From a bacterium 1XD42-54 (lineage in GTDB: Bacteria; Bacillota; Clostridia; Lachnospirales; Lachnospiraceae): a DNA stretch of 64,000 nucleotides. The notes beneath the pieces were generated by a model that worked only from the letters and a program-made list of their open reading frames with translations, was not told where the DNA came from and did no database searches. The stretch is taken from contig RAZH01000012.1 in assembly GCA_003612585.1 (NCBI GenBank), positions 1 through 64,000 of the forward strand. Reading direction: 5' to 3'. Of the stretch, positions 54,282 to 62,083 are shown one piece after another. The position numbers and the translations under genes were made by a program. Within the stretch, counting starts at the first letter, position 1. Every line of letters starts with the position of its first letter.

Positions 54282-56183
54282 ATGTTGCTGCGAGATTATT
54301 TGAATGAATTTGAACTGGATTGGGCGCAGGCTCCGGTACGTTCGGAGCTGATTCCCAAAGCGGCGCTCAAAGGTGCAAAAATATTGCTGATCGGAGAACA
54401 GGCGGAGCTGCAAAAAGCGATTGCGTGGTCATTTTTCGCGTGGAATGACAGTGATAGATCAGGCGTACGTGTGCAGAGCGCGTCACTGGAAAATGGAGTG
54501 CTTAAAACGGAGATTGCGGGAGCAGAACACGAAATGTTTCGTCCTGAAGAGGCAGATTACGTGATTCTGACCGGTTTTTGCTGTCGGGAGGCAAACCTTG
54601 ATGCAGCGGAGGCAATTTCCTATTTGAAACATTTCAGGCAATTGCTGGAAACGGTGTCGGCACTGCAATGCCGCCGGGTGCTGTTGTTGTCTGACGGGCG
54701 CGTTTACGGAAAGCTGGGGCCAGGCTTTGCTGCGTCGGAATACGAAGCAGGGAAAACGGACCCGTGTGGGCCGGGCTATGAGGCACAGTATTTTTTGCAG
54801 GCAGTGGAAAGCATGCTGGCAGCTTTTGCCAGGGAAAAAGGATTTGCGTTTCAGATTCTTCGGACTGGTATGATGTACGGCGCCTGTATTCCTGTGATGG
54901 AGCATATGGCAGCGCAGCTTGCCAGAAAGACAGCATTTGGAGAGCCATTTCAGTTAACGCTTTCGCAGGAGAAAACTTCCTATATCAGCATCCACGACGT
55001 CCTGACAGCGATTCAGTTTGTATTGACAAAATGCCCGGAGAATAAGATTTTTAACGTTTCAGGACTGGCTTCAAATGCGTCGGCAGGAGAACTTGCCATT
55101 TTGCTTTATCAGAATTTTCCAGAACAATGTCGGGTGACGATGCATAGTGAGGCGGCAGAAAAATCTGATACCGAAAGACCATCCGAAAACAAACAGATGG
55201 CAATACCTTCGGAAGGAAGCGGAATCTGGCTGAATACGCAGCTTTTGGAGCACTATGGTTTTGTTCCTCAGGTGTCTTTGGAGGACGGACTGATAATTTT
55301 GGTGAAGAGCCTGCAAGATACCGGCGAGGTGTTTTTGTTTGACAATACGTATCTGGGGAAACTTGAAAAAGTGCAGAAAATCCTTCTGGGTTATCTTCTG
55401 GAGATTGACCGCATCTGTAAAAAGCATGATATCAAATATTTTCTCGCGGGCGGTACGCTGCTCGGGGCAATCCGGCACCATGGATTTATCCCGTGGGACG
55501 ACGATGCAGATGTGATGATGCTGCGGGAGGATTATGATAAATTTCAGCAGGTGGTACAGCAGGAACTTCCCAGAAATATTTTTATGCAGATTCCGGAGAC
55601 CGAGAAAGGGAATTACAATCCGTTCACAAAGCTGCGCATCAATAATACCATGTTTGCAACGGAGTTTACGGGGCATTTTATGGAGATGCATAATGGGATT
55701 TTCTTTGATGTACTTTCGCATGACCGAACAGGCCGGCACAAGTGGTCGCAGAAACTGCATCTGATGGCGACCATGTTGACACGTTCAGTGGTTTTTAACA
55801 AGTGGGGGAACACGGATATTAAAGGCGGCGGCGCGCATCCGGTGATCTGCAAAATTGTCGATCATGTGAAATATCTTATTCCGATGCGTCTGGCGCTGTG
55901 GGCGCAGAATCATGCTCTTACTTTTTTTAAGAACAAAGATACCGGGTATCTGTATGACGGCATGGGGCGGAATCTGAAACGGGGCGCTTTTCCGGCCAAT
56001 TGGCTTTCGGAGGCGGTTTATGTGGATTTCGAGGGATATCAGTTTCCTGTCCCAAAGGAATATGATAAATATCTCACTTATCTGTACGGAGATTACATGC
56101 AGATGATTCCGGTGAGCCAGCGCAGGACGAGTCACAGCATTGTGTTGATGGATCTGGGCGAGTACTCGGATTATCGGATTTGA
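54282..56183 (+). CDS. Epimerase-like domain fused to LicD phosphotransferase domain
   Basis: The 633-residue protein has an N-terminal extended-SDR-like half (~1-335). Its cofactor loop is altered (ILLIGEQAELQ) and the Tyr-x3-Lys pair is missing. The C-terminal LicD domain (~370-630) has the signature YFLAGGTLLGAIRHHGFIPW followed by DDDADVM. LicD proteins move phosphocholine or other phosphodiester-linked groups from a CDP donor to cell-surface sugars. Here the donor could be the product of the TarI-like enzyme. The ATG at 54282 follows AAGGGAAC. The GT2 gene lies 66 bases downstream. Confidence 0.85.
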   Translation: MLLRDYLNEFELDWAQAPVRSELIPKAALKGAKILLIGEQAELQKAIAWSFFAWNDSDRSGVRVQSASLENGVLKTEIAGAEHEMFRPEEADYVILTGFCCREANLDAAEAISYLKHFRQLLETVSALQCRRVLLLSDGRVYGKLGPGFAASEYEAGKTDPCGPGYEAQYFLQAVESMLAAFAREKGFAFQILRTGMMYGACIPVMEHMAAQLARKTAFGEPFQLTLSQEKTSYISIHDVLTAIQFVLTKCPENKIFNVSGLASNASAGELAILLYQNFPEQCRVTMHSEAAEKSDTERPSENKQMAIPSEGSGIWLNTQLLEHYGFVPQVSLEDGLIILVKSLQDTGEVFLFDNTYLGKLEKVQKILLGYLLEIDRICKKHDIKYFLAGGTLLGAIRHHGFIPWDDDADVMMLREDYDKFQQVVQQELPRNIFMQIPETEKGNYNPFTKLRINNTMFATEFTGHFMEMHNGIFFDVLSHDRTGRHKWSQKLHLMATMLTRSVVFNKWGNTDIKGGGAHPVICKIVDHVKYLIPMRLALWAQNHALTFFKNKDTGYLYDGMGRNLKRGAFPANWLSEAVYVDFEGYQFPVPKEYDKYLTYLYGDYMQMIPVSQRRTSHSIVLMDLGEYSDYRI

Positions 56184-56249
56184 CTGACCGGGATTGCTTA
56201 CGAATAAACGGGTGCCTGCAGGGAACAGGACGGACAGGAGAAATGAAAT

Positions 56250-57209
56250 ATGCTTTCAGTGATTTTACCGGCATATAATGAGGAAAAAATGGTGCCGAAG
56301 GCGGCGGAAACAATCGGACGGCTTTTAACAGAAGCGCAGATTGCATATGAAATTGTTTTTGTAAACGATGGATCAAAGGATGGAACGTGGGAGGCAATCG
56401 AAGAGACGGCAATAAGGGATTCTCATATTGTTGGAGTAAAGTTTTCAAGAAATTTCGGGAAAGAGTCTGCGATGCTGGCAGGGCTGGCAAATGCGTCCGG
56501 GGATTGTTGTGTGGTGATGGACTGTGATTTGCAGCATCCGCCGGAAACTGTGATCGAGATGTATCGTCTCTGGGAACAGGGATATGAGGTTGTCGAAGGT
56601 GTAAAACGAAGCCGTGGGAAGGAGAGCGCCATGCACAGGGCGAGTGCGGGGATGTTTTATAAGATCATATCGAGAGCAGTGCGGATTGATATGTCGCGGG
56701 CATCTGACTTTAAACTGCTTGACCGGCGGGCTGTGGACGCGCTTCTGGCCATGCCGGAGCGGAATACCTTCTTTCGCGCGCTTTCCTCTTGGATTGGATT
56801 TCGGTCGGCTTCCGTTGAGTTTGACGTTCAGGAGCGCACGGAAGGAGAATCAAAATGGTCATCCTGGTCGCTCGTTCAGTATGCGATTAAAAATATTGTG
56901 GCGTTTTCTACGGTCCCGATGCAGTGTGTGACCGTAGCGGGAGTGCTTGTGTTTCTGATGGCTGTTCTGCTCGGGATTCAGTCGCTGGTGAAATATTTCA
57001 GCGGTCATGCGGTGGAAGGTTTTACAACCGTAATTCTGCTGATTTTGATGATTGGCAGTATCATTATGATAAGCCTTGGGATTATCGGGTACTATATTGC
57101 AAAAATTTATGAGGAAGTGAAGGGGCGTCCGCGCTATCTGATTGCAAAGCGGATTGGAGGCAAAGAAAAAGCAGATCAGGAAAAGAAAAATCCGGAAAGC
57201 AAAATATGA
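56250..57209 (+). CDS. GT2 family polyprenyl-phosphate glycosyltransferase
   Basis: The 319-residue protein has the DPM1/GtrB-type build. A GT-A catalytic domain (SVILPAYNEEKMVPKAAE, VFVNDGSKDGTWE, VVMDCDLQHPPE with the metal-binding Asp pair) is followed by two membrane helices (~225-250 and ~262-288). Such enzymes load a sugar onto undecaprenyl phosphate for use outside the membrane. It closes the polymer gene run. GACAGGAG precedes the ATG. Identity of the sugar is not deducible. Confidence 0.9.
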   Translation: MLSVILPAYNEEKMVPKAAETIGRLLTEAQIAYEIVFVNDGSKDGTWEAIEETAIRDSHIVGVKFSRNFGKESAMLAGLANASGDCCVVMDCDLQHPPETVIEMYRLWEQGYEVVEGVKRSRGKESAMHRASAGMFYKIISRAVRIDMSRASDFKLLDRRAVDALLAMPERNTFFRALSSWIGFRSASVEFDVQERTEGESKWSSWSLVQYAIKNIVAFSTVPMQCVTVAGVLVFLMAVLLGIQSLVKYFSGHAVEGFTTVILLILMIGSIIMISLGIIGYYIAKIYEEVKGRPRYLIAKRIGGKEKADQEKKNPESKI

Positions 57210-57255
57210 AAATATGAAACAATGAAAAGCGGAAAACGGAAATACGTGGAACAAA

Positions 57256-57319
57256 AACGGCTGTCACAGTCGTGTGGGGGATTCAGGAAGGATCTACATC
57301 ACACTCTGTGACAGCCGTT
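57256..57319 (-). terminator. Terminator of the metallophosphoesterase gene, overlapping its 3' end
   Basis: A perfect 14-bp stem (57256-57269 with 57306-57319) is followed by a T-run on the minus strand. The right arm lies inside the coding sequence, so the last codons double as terminator stem. Confidence 0.8.
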
Positions 57320-57951
57320 GCATTTGGTATGCCGTAGCGAAGCGTGCTCGGCTGCTCTGCTTCGTAATCAAAAACAAAACGTTCATAGGCATTGATGACA
57401 TGGGTATCGAAATATTTGTCGTAGCGTTTATACGTCCGGCCGTAGGAAAGGTGCACATGTCCGTGCAGAAAATATTTTGGTTTATATTTTTCCATGAGCT
57501 GGATAAAAGTTTTGAAACCCTGGTGCGGCAGATCGCGGCCGTCATTTAACTGATAAGCCGGGGCATGCGTGACCAGAATATCAAATCCGCGGTGCCGCAG
57601 GAGTTGAAACCACAGCTTTGCGGCCCTTCGTTTCATTTCCTTCTCCGTATACTGGCAGCTTCCGGCATGGTAACGCATGGAACCTCCCAGCCCCAGAATG
57701 CGGATGCCATTGTGCACATAAATTTTATCATCAATGCAGATGCAGCCATCCGGCGGAATCTGCTGATATTTATCGTCATGGTTGCCGTGCACATAAAGTA
57801 CGGGGACATTGGAAAAGGTAGCCAGAAAGGAGAGATAGTGCGGATGCAGATCTCCGCAGGAAATGATCAGATCAATTCCTGCAAGTTTACTCTTATGGTA
57901 ATGATCCCACAGATACGCAGATTCTTCGTCTGCAATTGCAAGTATCCGCAT
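57283..57951 (-). CDS. Calcineurin-like metallophosphoesterase
   Basis: The 222-residue cytoplasmic protein has the phosphoesterase motifs in order: IADEES at the N-terminus (the usual Asp-x-His is replaced), SCGDLH, VHGNHDDKY, VTHAPAYQLNDG and FLHGHVHLSYG. The family covers nucleotide, phospho-protein and phosphodiester substrates; none can be chosen here. The ATG at 57951 follows AAGGAG by ten bases; a longer reading frame upstream overlaps the neighbour and lacks a site. It follows the ParB/BMP gene by 19 bases and is probably co-transcribed. Confidence 0.88.
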   Translation of the reverse strand: MRILAIADEESAYLWDHYHKSKLAGIDLIISCGDLHPHYLSFLATFSNVPVLYVHGNHDDKYQQIPPDGCICIDDKIYVHNGIRILGLGGSMRYHAGSCQYTEKEMKRRAAKLWFQLLRHRGFDILVTHAPAYQLNDGRDLPHQGFKTFIQLMEKYKPKYFLHGHVHLSYGRTYKRYDKYFDTHVINAYERFVFDYEAEQPSTLRYGIPNATAVTECDVDPS

Positions 57952-57970
57952 AGTTCGCTGTTCTCCTTCC

Positions 57971-59890
57971 TCATTCCGCTGTAATTTCATCCTGTACGCG
58001 CGGTACTCCCTGTTGTGAGAGCACGGGTTTTGCTTTTTCTGTAAGCTGACGCGCCTGTGGAATGGAACCGATAATATTTTCTGCAAGCCAGTCCATTGTC
58101 ATGATTTCCTCGGGCGAGAGTGTATGGTTCGGGTCTTTGTTTGCCGTTGAGGTCTGTGTGTGGAGAACGCCTGAAAACGGGTTAAATTCTCCGGCACGGA
58201 TTGTATGCCTCAACAAATCAACCAGGCGTTTGGTGCCCACAGGAAGATTTTTGGAACAAATAACGTCGACTACGCCAGAGGACATGCCCCACCAGTAATT
58301 GATGGCTTTGCCGGAGTGGTCGTCTGACTTCCAGGTACCATTCATGATGGTACGAATCAGTTTTTCATAAAATTTACCCCAGTGGCACAGTGGCATTGCC
58401 AGGTTGTGCGGATACCCGTCAGCCATATGATAAATTCCGAAATAACGGGAATTTTCCTCCGGAATTACCATGTCTCTCCCAGAGATACAGGCCGGGTTTA
58501 CTTCCCGGATGCGCTCGGAAATATCAACATCCTTTTTTGAGGACCATTCCAGATAAACCTGCGCGCGCGGATTCACCATTCTTGCACCCAGTGCAAAGGC
58601 ATTGATATTGGCAATTACACCAAACAGCGGGTAGTCTTCAATGTACAGCAGCCGGTTGTTTTCCGCCATAGCCCCGGCGATCGCGCCCATCAGAAATTTA
58701 GCTTCGTGCATTCTCGCATAATACGTCCGGATATAACGGTGGGATGTATTCAGAGAACAGTTCAGAATGCGGATATTTGGATGCGCAATCGCTGCCTTTA
58801 CGCTTGCAGGAGCGAAGGCTGGGGTGGTCGTAAAGATCAGGTTACAGCCATCGGAAATTGCTTTTTGCAGGTACTCTTCAATCGTATCAACCGTAACGCC
58901 GTCATAATACAGTGTAGTCACTTCGTCCGGGAAGGTCTGCGCAAGGTGCAGGCGGCCCAACTCATGTGCGTAGGACCATGCGGAAGATGCGGCTGTTTTT
59001 TCATAAATAAATGCAATCTTCAGCCTGGCCGGACCGGTCGGCAAAATCCAGCTGAGCAGGGGCTTTTTCTCTGTCGTGGGGTTCATTTTCAAATCAATTT
59101 CATCATCCTGCTCCAGAAGGCGAAATTCTTCCCAGCTTTTTACAATTAAATTTTTCAGAGCAGTGGTGGTGGTATCAGCAAGCGTTTTATACCCATAGAG
59201 CATGATAAAAGATAAAAACGCGTCTCCTGGTGTGATTTTCAGTTTATTGCCGCCGTTTGTCCGATAGACAGCAGTAAAACGCGAATATGCGGAGCTAAAA
59301 TCAATCTGTTCATCCTCTGACCAGCTTTCCTCGGCAAATTTTCCCACTGCTTTTTGCAGTTTGGCAAAGCTCCCTTCCCTGGAAAACCAGATATAATTGA
59401 TTTTTGACAGTTTGTAAAAATCGAGAAACTCGTAGTAAATTTTATTTTCTTTTTCTTCTGTACGTTTCGGAATAATACGCGTGACCGTGCCGGGAATGGA
59501 AATTGCCTCAAAATACTTCATGACGCTGACACGCTTGTTTCCTTCCACTATGTAAAATTTGTTCATGTATTCACATGCCTTGATCGGGTCGCGGATTCCC
59601 TCTTCTTCGTGAGAGCTGCTAAGGGCGGCCCATTTTCGGGCAAATTCTGTGTCTTCGTTTAAAATCGGCATAAAATTGCCGGAAAAAGCATTGCTCCGGC
59701 CTTCATATCTTGTACCGACAATCTGATCAATCGGGATCTGCACAAGGCCCAAAGATACCATAGAGTAGGAGTCGTTTGGCGGAAGAATGCTGTCGAGAAC
59801 CTGAAGCGTAGGCCGTTCGCCGCGCAGCAGTCTGTTCTGGTAATCTTTTTTTCCAGCTTTACAGGCTTTATTGTAATCATCCATTGACAT
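57971..59890 (-). CDS. Cytoplasmic fusion of ParB-like domain and BMP-type ligand-binding protein
   Basis: The 639-residue protein has no signal peptide or membrane segment. The N-terminal part (~40-135) contains a ParB/sulfiredoxin-like pattern (IPIDQIVGTRYEGR, then YIVEGNKRVSVMKYF). After a helical middle, residues ~295-600 match the basic membrane protein (BMP/PnrA) binding fold (LKIAFIYEKTAASSAWSYAHELGR, CNLIFTTTPAFAPA, AEAKFLMGAIAGAMA-like). BMP proteins usually bind nucleosides outside the cell; this one should act inside, perhaps as a ligand sensor. AAAGGG precedes the ATG. It starts the minus-strand pair with the phosphoesterase. Confidence 0.8.
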   Translation of the reverse strand: MSMDDYNKACKAGKKDYQNRLLRGERPTLQVLDSILPPNDSYSMVSLGLVQIPIDQIVGTRYEGRSNAFSGNFMPILNEDTEFARKWAALSSSHEEEGIRDPIKACEYMNKFYIVEGNKRVSVMKYFEAISIPGTVTRIIPKRTEEKENKIYYEFLDFYKLSKINYIWFSREGSFAKLQKAVGKFAEESWSEDEQIDFSSAYSRFTAVYRTNGGNKLKITPGDAFLSFIMLYGYKTLADTTTTALKNLIVKSWEEFRLLEQDDEIDLKMNPTTEKKPLLSWILPTGPARLKIAFIYEKTAASSAWSYAHELGRLHLAQTFPDEVTTLYYDGVTVDTIEEYLQKAISDGCNLIFTTTPAFAPASVKAAIAHPNIRILNCSLNTSHRYIRTYYARMHEAKFLMGAIAGAMAENNRLLYIEDYPLFGVIANINAFALGARMVNPRAQVYLEWSSKKDVDISERIREVNPACISGRDMVIPEENSRYFGIYHMADGYPHNLAMPLCHWGKFYEKLIRTIMNGTWKSDDHSGKAINYWWGMSSGVVDVICSKNLPVGTKRLVDLLRHTIRAGEFNPFSGVLHTQTSTANKDPNHTLSPEEIMTMDWLAENIIGSIPQARQLTEKAKPVLSQQGVPRVQDEITAE

Positions 59891-60169
59891 AGCAGGTACC
59901 CTTTCTTGTATGATAAATTGGACGGAGGCCGTTTTTTCGTATTCCGCAATGCAAGTATTTCGCTCAGGTCCGTCAGTCTGAGGGTATTATAAACTTCATG
60001 TTTGTGGAAATCAAGCTTTGGCGCCTGTAGCATGGGATTTTCTGCGTTTGGCCGGAATTTGAACAATGGTACGGCGGATTCTTCGTTAAAATTTTAAGGA
60101 ATATATTTTATGGCTCACATGATTGGGAGTATTGAGGAATAGAATAGTAAAAAAATTCCGGAGAGCAAT

Positions 60170-60835
60170 ATGAACTATATCTGGGGAATTATGATACTGA
60201 TAGGCGTAGTATGGGGCGCTCTGACCGGGCGCGTGGATGCCGTTTCCGATGCGGTGCTGTCCTCGGCAAAGGAAGCAGTTACTCTGTGCATTACCATGCT
60301 GGGTGTGATGGGGCTTTGGATGGGACTGATGGAGGTGGCAAAGGAGGCTGGATTGGTGCGGCTGATTTCGCGGAAGATTCAGCCATTTATTCATTTCCTG
60401 TTTCCGCATATTCCGCAGGATCATCCGGCGAACGAGCATATTACAATGAACTGTGTGGCGAATATTCTCGGCCTTGGATGGGCTGCAACACCTGCCGGAT
60501 TAAAGGCAATGGAGGAGCTTGCCAATCTTGAGGAAGAGCGGCGGCAGGCAGAGTTGCCAGAGCAGACGGGAGATACGGCAGAGGGAAGAAAGAAAAAGAG
60601 AAAAGGAATTTCGCGGGCCATGCCGCGCGGCACAGCCAGCAACGAGATGTGTACGTTTTTGATTTTGAATATATCCTCGTTGCAGCTGATTCCGGTCAGC
60701 GTAATTGCCTATCGGAGCCAGTACGGGAGCGTCAATCCGGCAGCGATTGTAGGGCCGGGAATTATAGCTACTGCGGTGAGTACGGTGGCGGCGGTGGTGT
60801 ATTGTAAGATAACAGATGGGAAGCGGAGAGGGTAG
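60170..60835 (+). CDS. spmA: Spore maturation protein A
   Basis: The 221-residue membrane protein has the Gate/nucleoside-recognition domain and SpmA features: MNYIWGIMILIGVVWGALTGR, VTLCITMLGVMGLWMGLMEVA, NCVANILGLGWAATPAGLKAM and SNEMCTFLILNISSLQLIP. It works in spore core dehydration in Bacillus together with SpmB. No spmB follows here, which is unusual. A charged loop (EEERRQAELPEQTGD) sits in the middle. Its presence supports a spore-forming host. Confidence 0.92.
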   Translation: MNYIWGIMILIGVVWGALTGRVDAVSDAVLSSAKEAVTLCITMLGVMGLWMGLMEVAKEAGLVRLISRKIQPFIHFLFPHIPQDHPANEHITMNCVANILGLGWAATPAGLKAMEELANLEEERRQAELPEQTGDTAEGRKKKRKGISRAMPRGTASNEMCTFLILNISSLQLIPVSVIAYRSQYGSVNPAAIVGPGIIATAVSTVAAVVYCKITDGKRRG

Positions 60836-60989
60836 GCTCTTCGCTTTTTTATTTAGAAATAGTGCCTGATATTACGGCTAAGAGGATCGGTGAAAAAATC
60901 AGGTTTAGTACCCTAAAATCCCCGCGAACTGCCGAAAAAAATCTGCATATCATAAATAGAGAGATCAGACTATAAAGGTATGCAATCAT

Positions 60990-61919
60990 ATGAGAGAATA
61001 TGTTATTTTATCAATAGAAACACACCTGTTCTTCGCCAGGATCATGAAAGAACATTCTTTGTTTTTGCTGGCATCGCTTCCGGAAAAGGAGACGGACTTA
61101 AAAAGGCGTGCGGAATGCTTCAGGAAAGGATTTGAAGGAGGCCTGAAAAAGACCGTACGACTTGCCGATGGAATGGTGGGGAATGCCATTTTGGATTCCG
61201 GAGAAATTGTGACGGAATTTACGCAGAAGGCAGAATGTCAGACGAGCAGGCTGACAGGTATTTCTGTGGATACAGAGATTACGGAGGCTGAGAAATGTCT
61301 TCAGAGCGGATGCCCCTCCGGAGTAAGCCGGGAAACGGTTTATCAGGTCAGAATGCTGAACCGGGAAATGCTTGAGTGCTTGAACGGGCTGATTGCCTAT
61401 AAAGAAGAAATTTTGCAGAAGGTGCTGAGCTGTAAACTTTATACCACGAATTATCCGCTTTTGATTGAACACATTTTAAGGGAGGCAAGATTATACCGTC
61501 AGTTTATCATGCAGCTTGAAAGAAATGGCTGTATCGCGATGACAGATCTGAGAAATACAGAGGCATTCTGGAATCAGATTATGATGGAACATGCTGAATT
61601 TATACGCGGCCTTCTGGACCCGACAGAGTGTGAACTGATACAATCAGCCAATGGATTTGCGATGGATTACTGTGAGCTTTTGGAGGCCATGAAAGAACAG
61701 GAAGCCAGGAACGGCAATGCCTGCCATGCAAAAAGTGTCCAGTTGACAGAAGAGTTCCAGAAGTTTAAAAGTGCAGGGACGCAAGGAATTACAGATTGTG
61801 ACATACGCTCTGTGATCCTTCCACTTTTGGCAGACCATGTGCTCAGGGAAGCAAATCATTATCTGCGCTTACTGGAACAGGCAAACAATGGAAGCAATCG
61901 CTGTGGAATGTGTAAATGA
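60990..61919 (+). CDS. DUF2935 protein
   Basis: The 309-residue helical protein has two similar halves (~1-135 and ~160-300). Each has a metal-ligand-like pattern: LSIETHLFFARIMKEHSLFL and IEHILREARLYRQFI, then MEHAEFIRGLLDPTE and DHVLREANHYLRLLE. These His/Glu patterns suit a di-iron or other metal-binding four-helix bundle, as reported for DUF2935. Function is unknown. It is monocistronic, with a terminator before the cas3 promoter. Confidence 0.88.
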   Translation: MREYVILSIETHLFFARIMKEHSLFLLASLPEKETDLKRRAECFRKGFEGGLKKTVRLADGMVGNAILDSGEIVTEFTQKAECQTSRLTGISVDTEITEAEKCLQSGCPSGVSRETVYQVRMLNREMLECLNGLIAYKEEILQKVLSCKLYTTNYPLLIEHILREARLYRQFIMQLERNGCIAMTDLRNTEAFWNQIMMEHAEFIRGLLDPTECELIQSANGFAMDYCELLEAMKEQEARNGNACHAKSVQLTEEFQKFKSAGTQGITDCDIRSVILPLLADHVLREANHYLRLLEQANNGSNRCGMCK

Positions 61920-61959
61920 GAAATGTATTTTGCACTGCAATAAGATGACAGATAAAAAG

Positions 61960-61987
61960 CAGAAGGCTTTGGGCTTTCTGTTTTTTA
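61960..61987 (+). terminator. Terminator of the DUF2935 gene
   Basis: CAGAAGGC (61960-61967) pairs with GCTTTCTG (61973-61980), allowing one G-T pair, and is followed by TTTTTTATT. Confidence 0.8.
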
Positions 61988-62029
61988 TTGCGGAATAAAG
62001 AAGCGGCAAATATTAATATTTACCAAATA

Positions 62030-62058
62030 TTGACAAAAAGAAACAGACAAAATACAAT
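62030..62058 (+). promoter_or_regulatory. Promoter of the cas locus
   Basis: TTGACA (62030-62035), exactly 17 bases, TACAAT (62053-62058). The start codon follows about 25 bases later, leaving a very short leader. Confidence 0.7.
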
Positions 62059-62083
62059 TAAAGAAACGAACAGAAAGAAGCTG

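Noticed and set aside
61920-62083. Possible CRISPR repeats before cas3
   Set aside because: Only a terminator, an AT-rich stretch and a promoter are present. No spaced direct repeats are seen.
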